DNA from: Mikania micrantha
Lineage: Eukaryota > Streptophyta > Magnoliopsida > Asterales > Asteraceae
Direction: 5' to 3'
Length of the DNA stretch: 64,000 nucleotides
Assembly (NCBI GenBank): GCA_009363875.1
Contig: CM018693.1
Span: forward strand, 79,100,028-79,164,027
A program made the position numbers and the translations under genes. Position 1 is the first letter of the stretch. Each line of letters begins with the position of its first letter. The notes under the pieces are model-generated. The model was not told the origin of the DNA. It ran no database searches and saw nothing but the letters and a program-made list of their open reading frames with translations. Below, in pieces: positions 10,554 through 20,700 of the stretch.

Positions 10554-10649
10554 TTTGACCTTCAGGTTCTCAGGACATCCTGTGAAATCAAGAATATCCT
10601 CAATGCTCTCTAACCACTGTAGTAGACCAGTAGCTCCTTCAGTACCAGC

Positions 10650-10907
10650 TTACTTAGGAGGCTTAGCATCATTGAACTGCTTGAAAGTGAAGTTAGCAGT
10701 TCCAGTAGTTGTAGCATTTGAGTTATGTGCTGAATCACTAGTACTTCCCCGAAGATTCTGGGTAATATCAGTGACCATGCCCGGAATGACATCTCTCATG
10801 TGTATAGCGATGGCTCGGGCAATCTTGTTGATCTCATCGTCGTTGCCACTTGTCGAACCCCCTCCGTTAGGATCACGTCGGGGAGGCATTCTACGAATAG
10901 AAGCCAC
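10650..10907 (-). pseudogene. Gypsy-1 gag N-terminus
   Basis: The frame opens with MASIRRMPPRRDPNGG at 10907, followed by IARAIAIHMRDVIPGMV and FTFKQFNDAKPPK, which is typical of chromoviral gag just before the capsid domain. The start is chosen as the first Met of this frame; a Met six residues in (MPPRRDPNGG) is an alternative. It is broken before the capsid part. Confidence 0.7.
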
Positions 10908-11121
10908 AAGCGGGTCAGTAATGAGGAATGATACAATTGAATTTGCATGATAAAGTTAGTAATATATCCATACTACTAATATTATCATTCAATTGTAATA
11001 TGATCCAGTACACGTATAAGTTATCAACTTATTTGCATACTTATCATGTGAATATGTGCGATGTCTCATGATCTCTTTCCACCAAACCTACACACTGACA
11101 CTTTCCCGATATACCGAAGAT

Positions 11122-11700
11122 AGCTTATATATAGGGCATACGAAAGGGTCAAGCAAACTGCCAGCCCCCACGCCATCCCACCACCGCTTCGATATACCAC
11201 GATCATGTCCTTGCTAGCATTTGGCAACATGTTTGTACTGATTTCCAAGTGTGTTCCATTGATTAAGAATCCCATGATCTTTGATCAATTTGAACTATGA
11301 TAGAATCCATGATTGAACTATGATTGTGTTATGTGTGCACCTACTAACCATCGTTAACATGTAGAACTAATCATACGTGTGCTCTACACTTTCCTGTTAA
11401 CCTATGTTAGTAAGTACTAGTCATGTAAAACACATAAGAATTTCACTTAAGGTTTACATTTAAAAATGTTCACAACTTGATTGATTCACCATAATGTTTG
11501 GTTCATCCAATGTTTGAATTGCACTATTATTTGATTCACCACTGATTGTATCTCCAATGTTTGTATCCCATGTGTTTGACTAATGTTCAATGTTCCCAGT
11601 TGCTCCCGAATCCTCACTCCAATACGAACGCCGGATTCCCCTAACATACTGAAATAAGCTTATATATAGGGTAAGCTCTCACCGACCCACCACTTACCTC
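11122..11700. repeat. TATATATAGGG / CCCACCAC module, two copies
   Basis: Copies at 11122-11200 (GCTTATATATAGGGCATACG, then CCAGCCCCCACG and CCCACCACCGC) and 11655-11700 (AGCTTATATATAGGG, GACCCACCACTT). On the element strand each reads as a GC-rich stretch followed by CCCTATATATAAGC. Related copies are at 6080-6140 and, in opposite orientation, at 22680-22735 and 22890-22945. Confidence 0.65.
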
Positions 11701-11995
11701 AACACGTCAGCGTTAATCCGTCGTCTATATTTGGGGCTAAGATTTCAACTGTTGATTGATTATGATTGTTTCATGATTGCCTCTTGTACTATGGATATGA
11801 TTATGACTGTGTAAACCACGGTTATTAATTTACTCAAAATTAAAACCTTAGGTTTCTGCATGTGTGTCCTAGGTTAATTAACCTAGGTTCTCAATACCTA
11901 CAGTATTGAGTATAATGATCTCCTGTGAGAACTTCAACTAAAGAAAACTGTTACACAGATTCTAAGTTATAAAGTTCCTATGATAATGAACACCT

Positions 11996-12410
11996 GATAA
12001 TGATAACATGACAAGGACTTCAAATCAAGATTCTAAATTAATAGCTCTTGACCTTTGAATTCCTATAATGAATATGACAAGGATTTCAAATCAAGATTCT
12101 AAATTAATAGATCTTGACCTTTGAATTCCTATAATGAATATGACAAGGATTTCAAATCAAGATTCTAAATTAATAGGTCTTGACCTTTGAATTCCTATAA
12201 TGAATATGACAAGGATTTCAAATCAAGATTCTAAATTAATAGGTCTTGACCTTTGAATTCCTATAATGAATATGACAAGGATTTTAGATCAAAGATACTA
12301 AATTAATAGATCTTTGCCTCTAAATTCCTATAATGAACTCTGTGGGAGAATTTTAGATCAAGGATACTGAGAATACAGATCCTTGCCTCTGAAATCCTTA
12401 AATGAATACG
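11996..12410. repeat. 66-bp minisatellite in Gypsy-1 leader
   Basis: About six head-to-tail units, three almost identical. Each holds CCTATAATGAATATGACAAG, then AATCAAGATTCTAAATTAAT and CTTGACCTTTGAATT. Units at both ends are more diverged, which is usual for arrays grown by slippage or unequal exchange. Confidence 0.85.
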
Positions 12411-12646
12411 TGTGAGAAATTTAATTCGGTTTCTAAAATTATAAAATTCCGATTCAAATTCCTTGACTCGATATCTAATCTTAGTAAAATGTCCCTAAGA
12501 TCTTTCAAGCTTAATGTAGACTTAATGCTCACTTAAGTTACCTAGTTCCTAAGCATCCTCAAGTTTATAGCACTTAGTCCTATTGGGTAGCTTAGGTTAT
12601 AGTCTAGGTCATTAAACATTGGGTTTTTCCTAGTTCTCTACAACCT

Positions 12647-12660
12647 TGGCTCTGATACCA
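12647..12660 (-). other. Primer binding site of Gypsy-1
   Basis: The minus strand reads TGGTATCAGAGCCA, complementary to the 3' end of initiator tRNA-Met, three bases inside the 5' LTR. This fixes the element's orientation and the LTR boundary at 12664. Confidence 0.85.
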
Positions 12661-12663
12661 ACC

Positions 12664-13138
12664 TGTCACACACCCTGCGCCGCTGCGGAATCCACGGCGC
12701 GGTGACGTATGAACAGTTGAATCATGCACAAGTATTGAATAAGAACAACCACAATGGATTACTACATTTCATAAGGTTTAGACAGTTGTTTAGTTACAGA
12801 CAATCTATCTACCAAAAGAAAGACAACTACTGACCCAAAATATAGTTTACAAAATAAGACTTCAAACAAGACAATTAAACACTTAGGATTTTGTGTGTTT
12901 CTAATCCATCCTAGCATGTTTCTTCATCTTGTTCTATCTTAGTATGGTCTCCTTAGTTTTCCCTGAGAAAGTCTTAAACCTGATTACCTGAAACACGTGA
13001 AAAGTAACTGTCAACTACAGACGTAGTTGGTGAGAACAATAGGTTTAATCATTTGTAAACATGAGTATATGATATAAGGCATAGGTATGTTAAAGTAATA
13101 AATGATTCACATGGATGAGCTGCAACCCAAACTAACAT
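12664..13138 (-). mobile_element. 5' LTR of Gypsy-1, truncated to 475 bp
   Basis: It matches the first 475 bases of the 3' LTR (2724-3198) with few differences (CGCCGCTGCGG against CGCCGCGTGCGG; one CC to CAC change near the start). The match stops abruptly at ACTAACAT, where sequence from the left flank of the element begins. The remaining 3.1 kb of the LTR is absent. Confidence 0.85.
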
Positions 13139-13710
13139 TATAGAAACTTCGTATGCATGCTTGTAGGCTTCAGGTAAGGTATATGGCGGTTCGCTTTTTT
13201 ATCATGATATATTCATGTTGTATGGTTTTTATCCTTTATAAAATGTAGCATGTTTTTAGATCCCTATATTTGAAAAGGGCTATGAAAAAGAAATGTCGAA
13301 TGCAGGTATTATTCATATACTATCTTGAATCATTTATATAAGAATATTATTGTTACATGTTTGTATGGCATTCACAGGACAATTAACCTTTAATTTGTGC
13401 ACTCTCCAAGCTTATATATGTCAATAATTCAGATCTCGTACATTTTTTTTTTGGTGAAGCATTTGTTGGCAATGTTGCTATGGAACAATTATCAATATTC
13501 AATCAGGTCTTGAACCTTTTTTCATAAACATATCTCAATAGGTAGATGGATTTTCTTATCCATTTAGTTTAAATACATTTTCATTCATGTTTTAGAGAAA
13601 CAAGCCAACCTCTCACCCTCACTTATCCCTAGGTTGATTGACTATCACACCCCTGCGCCGCGTGCGGAATCCACGGCGCGGTGACGTATGAACAGTTGAA
13701 TCATGCACAA
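13139..13710 (+). repeat. Second copy of the left flank plus LTR start (2217-2791)
   Basis: 572 bases repeat 2217-2791 with a handful of indels and substitutions. They include the last SRP-receptor pseudogene exons and the first 68 bases of the LTR (13643 onward, starting TATCACACCCC). The copy runs straight into the 100-N gap. Either an assembly artefact or a real rearrangement is possible. Confidence 0.85.
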
Positions 13711-13810
13711 NNNNNNNNNNNNNNNNNNNNNNNNNNNNNNNNNNNNNNNNNNNNNNNNNNNNNNNNNNNNNNNNNNNNNNNNNNNNNNNNNNNNNNNNNN
13801 NNNNNNNNNN
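13711..13810. other. Assembly gap, 100 N
   Basis: Exactly 100 undetermined bases, the usual placeholder for a gap of unknown size. Gypsy-1 flank lies on the left and Copia-b gag on the right, so real sequence, including the 3' part of Copia-b, is missing here. Confidence 0.95.
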
Positions 13811-14127
13811 TTTGATAAAAACTTGATTTTGTTTTCTGAGTGGTGCAACCTTTGGTGTAATCAACTATGGACAAAATCTGACTATGTGTCCAGGTGCACC
13901 ACACTCAAAACAAACTCTGTCAACCTTTTATGAAATGTTTTAATTCAGAAAAGACCGCCTTTTTGGTTTGAAAACATTAGTTTTAGGCTTGTCTGATTAA
14001 AACCCAAACCCTTTTTCCCATTAGGAACAAGATTGTCAATCTGGTTTGACACACAAGCTTCATTCCTCTGTGAAGCTTTCACAAAACTTAAGGCTTCATA
14101 AATTTTTGGAAGATGAGATTGGGTCAC
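13811..14127 (-). pseudogene. Copia-b gag, second zinc-knuckle region
   Basis: The minus strand at about 13850-13925 encodes CFECGAPGHIVRFCP, a CCHC knuckle, followed by a stop and a basic stretch (APLRKQNQVFIK). Upstream, 13945-14127 reads AKKGLGFNQTSLK-like sequence after LPKIYEALSFVKASQ. Copia-c, Copia-d and Copia-f of the window also have gag with a first knuckle, a coiled coil and a second knuckle before protease. The piece is cut by the gap. Confidence 0.65.
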
Positions 14128-14483
14128 CTTTCATGACTGCAGGTGTGTGATTCTGAGCAACATCACGTTAGATGAATAATCGGATTCATCCTCAGAATCT
14201 GAGACCCAATCTTCCACACATCCCTTCTACAAAAGATTCCTCTGACAATGAGGAACCCTCATCAGTAATCATTCCAATTGGATCAATTGCTAATGGAGTT
14301 TAACATGGAAATCTTTAACATCTTTGTCATCTGGTGAATTGACAAAGCTGTTTAAGATTAGTGGAGGACAATGTTGATAACTCACTTTTCCGTTACCCTT
14401 CTGATCATTACCCTTACTGATCATATGCTCAATGATATACGAAGAGCTTTCATACTCTTGACTTTTGTCCTAGGGTTTCATAG
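14128..14483 (-). other. Degenerate Copia-b gag segment
   Basis: No long frame is open. By position it joins the coiled-coil part of gag (14484) to the second knuckle (14127). Acidic and serine-rich codons (SDSDNEES-like) are seen in broken frames at about 14160-14270. Confidence 0.45.
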
Positions 14484-14969
14484 TCACTCAACTATTGCTA
14501 ACTTCTTCTTTATCTCATTGATGGTATTGATAGAGGTAAGGCGCATCCTGCTTTTCAGAACAGCAATCTCAGCCTCATGAAGTTGTCTATTTAAAAGTTC
14601 AATTTTAGCTTGAAAATCTTTTTCATTAGATTTTAAAACTTTGTTAGCCTCAATACACAGGTTGAGATCACTGATTAAAGCAGCATTGTGAGTCTGATAA
14701 GCAAGAACCTTGCTATCAAGAGCAACACACTTAAAACAAGTAGAGTGAGAAGAAGAACAGTCATCAGATACCTGATCAGACTGTGAAGATGCAGCAGGAG
14801 TAGCAGATGAATTCACCATCAAAGCAAATTGAGTTACTGGATCTTCAATATCAGCATCAGAATCAGATTGAGTATCTGAATCAGACAAGCTTTCAAATTC
14901 TGAACCAGATGTTTCTTCTATCTTGATCTGTGCTTTTTCAGAAGTGCTCCCTCCATTGAAATCATCCAT
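14484..14969 (-). pseudogene. Copia-b gag acidic and coiled-coil region
   Basis: The 161-residue frame has an acidic Ser/Asp stretch (SGSEFESLSDSDTQSDSD), then CFKCVALDSKV and a heptad-like segment (NLCIEANKVLKSNEKDFQA, IELLNRQLHEAEIAVLKSR). It matches in order the coiled-coil part of the Copia-f and Copia-d gag proteins. A role in particle assembly is an inference from coiled-coil content only. Confidence 0.65.
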
Positions 14970-15054
14970 CTTCTGAATTTCAGCAACACATGCTTTATCT
15001 TGTCCTCCCTGTTCATAATTGAATCTGAAATCCCAATTTTCACCTTCATCACTG

Positions 15055-15850
15055 CTATAACATTAAAGCTTTCCTTGCATTTGAGGAACTTGTTTGAGCA
15101 GGAGAATCAAGGAACAAGTCTTCTCTCTGGATTTGCTGCAGAAGACTTCTGATGATGAAACAGATTCTTGTTTCCAGCTTTTCTTGGATGTTTGCATTTT
15201 CTGGCAAAGTGACCCTTCCCCCACAATTATAACAAGTGACAGAAGCCATGTCAAATCCATACTTAGATTCCTTGTTCAAGTTAATGTCTTTACCAGTCCT
15301 TTTTACAAACTCCTTAGCTCCTCCTGACAGCACTTGCTAAAGCCCATATGATGTCAATCCTTTCCATGTCATCTGGATCTATCTGAGAGTAGTCATCATT
15401 TTTCAGATAAGGATTTCCAATCTGTCCTGCTACCAGTCATTATAAAACTAACCAAAGTGGACAAAAGACCCATATGCTCTTTAGCAATCTCACAGTAACT
15501 TAATCAAAATTATCTGTCTTCAGACTTGTGACAGGTTGATGATGTTCCTTTTGGGAGCTGGATGATGATGATGACTGACTAAAATGAATCTGATTAGAAG
15601 ATAGCTTCAGTCGTCTGAGAAACAAAGGCTTTTTTCAAAGGAGCATGAGAAGATGATTTCTCAACAGTCGGAGTAGAATAAACAGTGAGGGGTCCTGGAC
15701 TTGAGCTACTCTTTTTGCCTTCCACTTGTTCTCTATTTCTTGATCTTTCAGCTTCTGGATGAAATCATTTATGTCCAGTGCCATCATCTCATTCTGCTTA
15801 GAACCATCAAAAATGACACCCACTTTGGAGGTAGAGCATCTGCCAAACAC
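15055..15850 (-). pseudogene. Copia-b gag, linker and first zinc-knuckle remnant
   Basis: 15635-15850 reads IQKLKDQEIENKWKAKRVAQ and QDPSLF, the same linker as in Copia-f (KLEEQEMKDKRKARRVNVTQ, QDPSLY). 15055-15333 reads KYGFDMASVTCYNCGG and then loses the rest of the CCHC knuckle, probably by a small deletion. The two frames do not join. The region between them (15334-15634) is broken gag. Confidence 0.65.
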
Positions 15851-15975
15851 TGAATCTTTTCCTAAGTAGTAGTCTTGACTTCATGATTGAACAATTCACT
15901 CAAAAGATGGTAGAATCTGGCAATCAAATCATCCAAGGATTCATTTCCTACATACATGAAGCCTGAATTCCTTCC

Positions 15976-16400
15976 TCAAAGCCTTGACTTGATGTTCTTC
16001 AAAGCATCATTGCCCTCATATCGTTGCTGTAAAGCATCCCACAAATACTTAGATGATGTAAACTGTCTAAACTGATGGAAGATATCAGTAGCAATGGATT
16101 GCGACAAAATAGCATAAGCTTTCTTCTCATAATCATATAGCTTCCTCTGAGGCTCAATCATCCGTGTGACTAGCATAGGAGTTCCATCTTCATTGAGAGG
16201 CCTCAGATAACCTCCTTCAATCATCATCCATAAACCGGTATCCACTCCATTGATGTGAATCTCAAATCTGTACTTCCAGTGTGGATAATCATCTAAGGAT
16301 AGCAACTTGGGAGCTTGTTGGAGTTTCCCGTCTCAGTCTCAGTCAACAGTAAAGTCTGAATGCGATGATTCTGATTAGCCATCAATACTAAATCCTCCAT
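15976..16400 (-). pseudogene. Copia-b gag N-terminus
   Basis: The start is the ATG at 16400 (MEDLVLMANQNHRIQTLL), which runs into a stop and frame change at about 16310. 15976-16305 then reads LSLDDYPHWKYRFEIHINGV, MIEPQRKLYDYEKKAYAILS and LWDALQQRYEGNDALK, the classic Copia gag pattern (UBN2-type). It lies 583 bases downstream of the PBS. Confidence 0.75.
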
Positions 16401-16982
16401 TTAATCAAGAACAACAAGATTCAACACTTAGAAAAATTTTCAAGCTGAAGGTCGAATGAAGATGCTTGGGGCGAATGTCGGGGCCCGAATGAACTTGTTC
16501 TGGCGAATGAGAAGATGAGTATGACTATTGAGCGAAAGAACTCATTCGACGAATGAAGGATCGAATGAGGCTATTCGCCGAATGAGAATTGAGAATGAAG
16601 CTATTCGCCGAATGACTAGAACGAATGGAGCTATTCGGCGAGTGAGATGGTCGAATGGCTCTATTCGGCGAATGAGTCTTATTCGGCCAAACTTATTCGG
16701 CCGCCATGCTCATTCGGCTGATCTGATGTTTTCAGCAACAAAAATCGTGATAACTTTTGATTTTGGTCAAATCTATGCACCAAAATTGGTACAAAACACC
16801 ATGACAATATTACCAGCCAAATGGAATAAAGGTTTTGACAAAAACACCACAAAAACCAACTGATTTTGAATGAAACAGTAGCTTGGAACGCAAGAAACTT
16901 AATTAGCGTTTTGACATATCTCGAACAAACAATCTGAGATTTGATGATTTAGACTGGAAATCGAGTAGAATCAAGATCCAAA
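16401..16982 (-). other. Copia-b 5' leader with CGAATGA array
   Basis: Non-coding stretch between PBS and gag. 16447-16720 holds about 18 copies of CGAATG or CATTCG, several as ATTCGCCGAATGAG or ATTCGGCGAATGAG. A plus-strand ORF here only reads through the repeat (repeating R-R-M/N-E) and is not a gene. Confidence 0.7.
16447..16720. repeat. ATTCG / CGAAT palindromic array in Copia-b leader
   Basis: Repeats of ATTCGNCGAATGA with 10-20 bp spacing. The same word is arrayed in the LTR of the same element (17299-17470) but not in neighbouring families. Confidence 0.8.
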
Positions 16983-16994
16983 GCTCTGATACCA
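16983..16994 (-). other. Primer binding site of Copia-b
   Basis: The minus strand reads TGGTATCAGAGC, matching initiator tRNA-Met, three bases from the LTR end at 16998. Confidence 0.85.
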
Positions 16995-16997
16995 CTT

Positions 16998-17626
16998 TGT
17001 ATGACCAAATTGGAGCTCAGAAACAATCCGATTCCAAAGGATATCTACTCGACAGCCTCTGGAGTAGTGCGGAATCCTCTTCCAGGGTTTTCCAATCGAA
17101 ACCAACAGCAACCGTGATGTTCCGAAGGTGTAGAATGAACGTTTGAATGAGAATCAAACACCACGGGTTGAGAATCGAACTTGGATGATCAATGGCCGCT
17201 CAGATCTTCTAGGGTTTGACACTAGGTGCTCTGGGAAGAAGGAGGGCTCTAGAAAGTTAGGTTTGAAATGATTTAAACTTGTATTTACAGACTGTAGTCA
17301 TTCGACCGAATGAGTGGCCGAAGCAGCTCATTCGACGAATGACTATGTCGAATGGACAAGTCAGTCGAATGAGTCATTCGGCGAATGACTCATTCGCTTG
17401 CCTATGTCATTCGCTAGGGCATTCATTCGGCGAATGACTTCATTCGTAGAGTCATTTGCCCGAATGGTCATACTTCATACTCAAATATTAATTAATCAAA
17501 TCAAACAATCATATAATCAATATTAAACATTAAGAACAATATATAAAGACAACTTCCATTAATATAACTTGAACTTTACAAGATGGATAGTACAAAATTG
17601 AACTAGGGACATATAGTGCATCTACA
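16998..17626 (-). mobile_element. 5' LTR of Copia-b (629 bp)
   Basis: On the plus strand it starts TGTATGACCAAATTGG and ends GTGCATCTACA, giving TGT...ACA ends, with the PBS adjacent on the left. The LTR of Copia-e (53039-53649) is a diverged relative (shared AGTGCGGAATCC, GGTTTTCCAATCGAAA and AACTAGGGACA). A TATA-like GTAAATAC lies at about 17281 on the minus strand, with the CGAATGA array upstream of it. The LTR sits inside the Copia-c integrase. Confidence 0.85.
17299..17470. repeat. CATTCG / CGAATG array in Copia-b LTR
   Basis: About 16 copies in 170 bases (ATTCGACCGAATGAG, CATTCGACGAATGAC, CATTCGGCGAATGAC). It lies upstream of the TATA-like element on the element strand. Confidence 0.8.
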
Positions 17627-18022
17627 AAAATCATGAAAAATCATCCACAATAACAGAAACAAGATTGTTTCTTTCCAATACTTAGAAGGTTTGTAGGACC
17701 AAAAATATCCATGTGAATCAGCTGAAGAGGATTAGAAATTGAAGATATTTTCTATAATTTGTATGTCACTCTGTGATATTTTCCTTTTAAGCATGCATTA
17801 CAATGATCTTGACAGAAAACTCATTATGAGGAATACCAATAACATGATTTTCTTTCACGAGCTTGTTCATATTCTTGAAATTTGTGTGACCAAGCCTTCT
17901 ATGCCTAACTATGACTCATCCACATAAGCCTTTGAAAGTAAGCAAGTTACTTCAGTGGGGTCTAGAGTACAGTTCATATCCATTAGATACACATGATGTT
18001 TTCTTGAAGTTCTCAAAATTAC
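17627..18022 (-). pseudogene. Copia-c pre-integrase region and integrase N-terminus
   Basis: Translated on the minus strand, this reads RKHHVYLMDMNCTLDP (pre-integrase) and, next to the left end, FSISNPLQLIHMDIFGPT, the start of the Copia integrase core with its first catalytic Asp. The frame has stops. The coding sequence is cut at 17626 by the Copia-b LTR, just where a VDDYSRF-type motif begins. Confidence 0.7.
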
Positions 18023-18330
18023 CTATTCTTCTGGAATAACAAAATCAGGTTTTATGATGATGCATTCAGTGTTAGTAAAATGAGTTGAAAACTTGTTATC
18101 ATAGATGTGTGATACACTAAACAAAGAGTACTTCAATTCAGGAACACAATTAACATTTTCAAAACGGAGTTTTCCATTTGTCACGGTTCCAATTCCTTTC
18201 ACTTTTCCACCTTTATGATCACATCCAAATGCAATATTTGGTCCATTAATACTTTTGAAATCAGACAACTGAGAGCAGTTTCCTGTCATATGCCGGGAGC
18301 AACTACTATCAACATGCCTAATATTTGTTG
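18023..18330 (-). pseudogene. Copia-c aspartic protease
   Basis: The frame reads HVDSSCSRHMTGNCSQL and then FGCDHKGGKVKGIGTVTNG and VPELKYSLFSVSHI, the Copia protease and the region after it. The canonical Asp-Ser-Gly active site is Asp-Ser-Ser here, which should abolish activity. It matches the first half of the protease-RNase H fusion of Copia-f at 61471. Confidence 0.8.
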
Positions 18331-18353
18331 AAATTTTTTATTGTCCCTGCATA

Positions 18354-19437
18354 TCAAAGAAACACGGTTAGAATTAGGAACAAAGCCATGATGGTCTTGG
18401 GTTGTCCAGAGGCATCAATAATGGAAATTTCTTGATAGGACAAACTAGTGGTGTCAAAATTTTCAGGTGTTGAGGATCCACTAGTTTTACTCTTTTCAAC
18501 CACAGGTTTCCACAATTGTTTGTTTGTGGAGGTCTCTGATGAAACACTTACAGGTTGTGATACCTGTTGTAATTTAGACTTACCTTTTGTATTTAAAACT
18601 GGTGGTTCATCAACAAATGTCACTCTTTTTGGAGACACATGTCTTGATTCAGACTGTTTAAAGGAGCTAGCAATGTATTTCCTCATCAAATTTTGATTCT
18701 TTCTAAGATATAAATCATCATAAAATTCATCATCACCTTTGCATTGAATATTTGTAATTATTTGAACTTGCCAAATATTTAATTGGTTTGATAAAAATTG
18801 TTTTTTGATGAAGTTTTGATTTTTGATGATTAAAAAATGGAGGAATCCAAGAGCTTCCTTTAAAGTATGAACAACCAAATTTGTGAAATCTAGTGTCTTG
18901 AATATAGTCACTATAATAATCATCAAAGTTAGGATTATAAAGTTGATTTGAAGGTTCTCTTGACTGACTGGAGCTTCTTGAATGTCTATTGTTAGGACTA
19001 ACACTTCGTTCAGATCTCACAATTTGTTTTGCAAGTTGAAATTTTGATTTTTGAATATGTGGATTAAAGTAACATTCAATTATGTGGTAGAATGATTTGA
19101 TCTTCCACTGATTGTGCACTAAACTCTTTGAAAATTTTGTTTTTGAGAGATCAAAGATATTTGACTTGAAGAGTCATAAAGCAAGTCATCTTAATCCATA
19201 TCAAAATCATCAATTTTAACATATTTCTTTTTCTTTCATCTTCTTGTCTTTTTCTTTTTCTTCTCTTTTTCATCCTCATGATGTCTTGGAGAAATGTTTG
19301 TAATGAGAGGAGTGGGATTTTTTGATGTAGAAGATTCATTTTTTGATATAGGCAGATCAGGTTCTTTTTAAGAATTGACACAAGTTTATTTGATTTATTT
19401 ATTTGTGAACTCTCATCTTTCAACATTCCTCCTTTTA
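18354..19437 (-). pseudogene. Copia-c gag C-terminal region
   Basis: Overlapping frames at 18354-19004, 18733-19119 and 19151-19426 are fragments of one reading. They show a basic, Ser/Gln-rich tail (FKQSESRHVSPKRVTFVDEP, QLWKPVVEKSKTSG) leading to protease, and a Lys/Arg-rich stretch (KKRRKRKRQEDERKRN). At least three frame changes are needed. The right end is cut at 19437 by the solo LTR; gag continues at 23438. Confidence 0.6.
19433..19437. other. Left target-site duplication of the solo LTR
   Basis: TTTTA on the left against ATTTA at 23438-23442 on the right: five bases with one mismatch. Confidence 0.6.
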
Positions 19438-20449
19438 TGTAACATCAGTGCCAGAAACGTTACCGGAACAGTGATCTCAATAGTAACATGAACAGTAATC
19501 AGGTACAAACTATACATATTTCATTGTATGTCAGATTCATATCATGTATCATTATCATTTCATGTTATCAAAGAACAAATCTAGAATCATTTCAGAAAAC
19601 AAAGCTCAAGACTATGGTTCATCAGTTAGATAGTTATCTGGCAATACAGAACCATCATGTGATTGTTTATTAGGATTTTATTATGTATAATCGTATGTGA
19701 GGCTTTACAGAACAAAACAACAACGGATGTCGTTACGTGAATGCTAAATCAACGGACTATTCGTATAGGTGACGATCTGTACGAATATATCTGAAAGTTT
19801 AACGTTCTGAATGATATCCAATAATTTAAAACCACATTGAAAAGTGTAGTTATCGTCGTATTTGTACGGGTGACGATTCGAACGAATACACGCGACGACT
19901 GTACGATTCGATTTTAAACAGTAAATTAATTATTTTTGAAAATTTAAAATAAACGGAAGATATTTAGTTAATTTACTAGGAATTACCACCTAAAATAAAT
20001 TTATAAATTCTTGTTTTAAAACCGTAACGTTTCGTTACGAAAATGAAGGAAAACCGACGTTTTACGCGAAACCGAGCGGAACCGAACGAACCCGAACGAA
20101 ACCGGGTAAATTGAACCCATTTAATGTGGCATTCAATGCCATAACAACCGCCACCAACCAGCTCCAACTCCATTTTCGTTCACCCCTTCTCTCTTTACTT
20201 TCTCTCTCTAGAACCTCAAGCCACAACTCTCTCATTTCCCCACGAAATCTTGTGATTTTGGTGTCAAAACGACCACTACAACCCGTAGATCATAGAAGTA
20301 CAACAGATCAGAGCTCGAATTCATCAGATTTGAGGTAGATTCAAAGTTCTTTTCGGTTTTTAGGGTTTTCAAAACCCTCTTGGTCGAACCCATCTAGAGC
20401 CGGTTTTATACCATTCTAAACCATAGGAAACACACCTTCACACCACAGG

Positions 20450-20700
20450 CCGCGCCTGGCCGAATGGCACCAGTAGGTGGCCGACTGAGCCTTCATATGG
20501 CTGAATGGCCAAGAGGCGAAGTAGTCCCAGGCCGAACCACCTCTCGACAGAAAGAGACCCATTCGCTCGGGCCAGAAACCCATTCAGTTGGTCCAGTTCT
20601 TCGGTTGGCCCAACTCCATTCGAACGGCCCATTGCTTCGGCCAGCAACCATTCGATCGGGCCACTGCTTCGGCCAACAGACATTTGATCGGCCCACAAAG
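20450..20700. repeat. GGCCGAATGG / ATTCGGCC array in solo LTR
   Basis: Repeated GCCGAATGG, CATTCGGTCGG-like and GCTTCGGCCAAC words about 15-25 bases apart. This is again a TTCG/CGAA-centred word, but different from those of the neighbouring Copia LTRs. Confidence 0.65.

Larger units (their letters stand above)
10908..12646 (-). other. Gypsy-1 5' leader
   Basis: 1.7 kb lies between the PBS and gag. It is non-coding, with a 66-bp minisatellite (about 11996-12410) and two modules near 11122-11200 and 11655-11700 that pair a TATATATAGGG element with a CCCACCAC-containing GC-rich stretch. The same module occurs at 6080-6140 in the LTR and twice in the solo LTR. Confidence 0.6.

Noticed and set aside
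12647..12660. tRNA-Met gene
   Set aside because: Only the 3' complement of tRNA-Met is present, next to an LTR: a primer binding site, not a tRNA gene. Same for 16983, 25805 and 48978.
16528..16863. 111-residue plus-strand ORF with repeating Arg-Arg-Met/Asn-Glu
   Set aside because: Translation of the CGAATGAGGCTATTCG array in the Copia-b leader, on the non-element strand.
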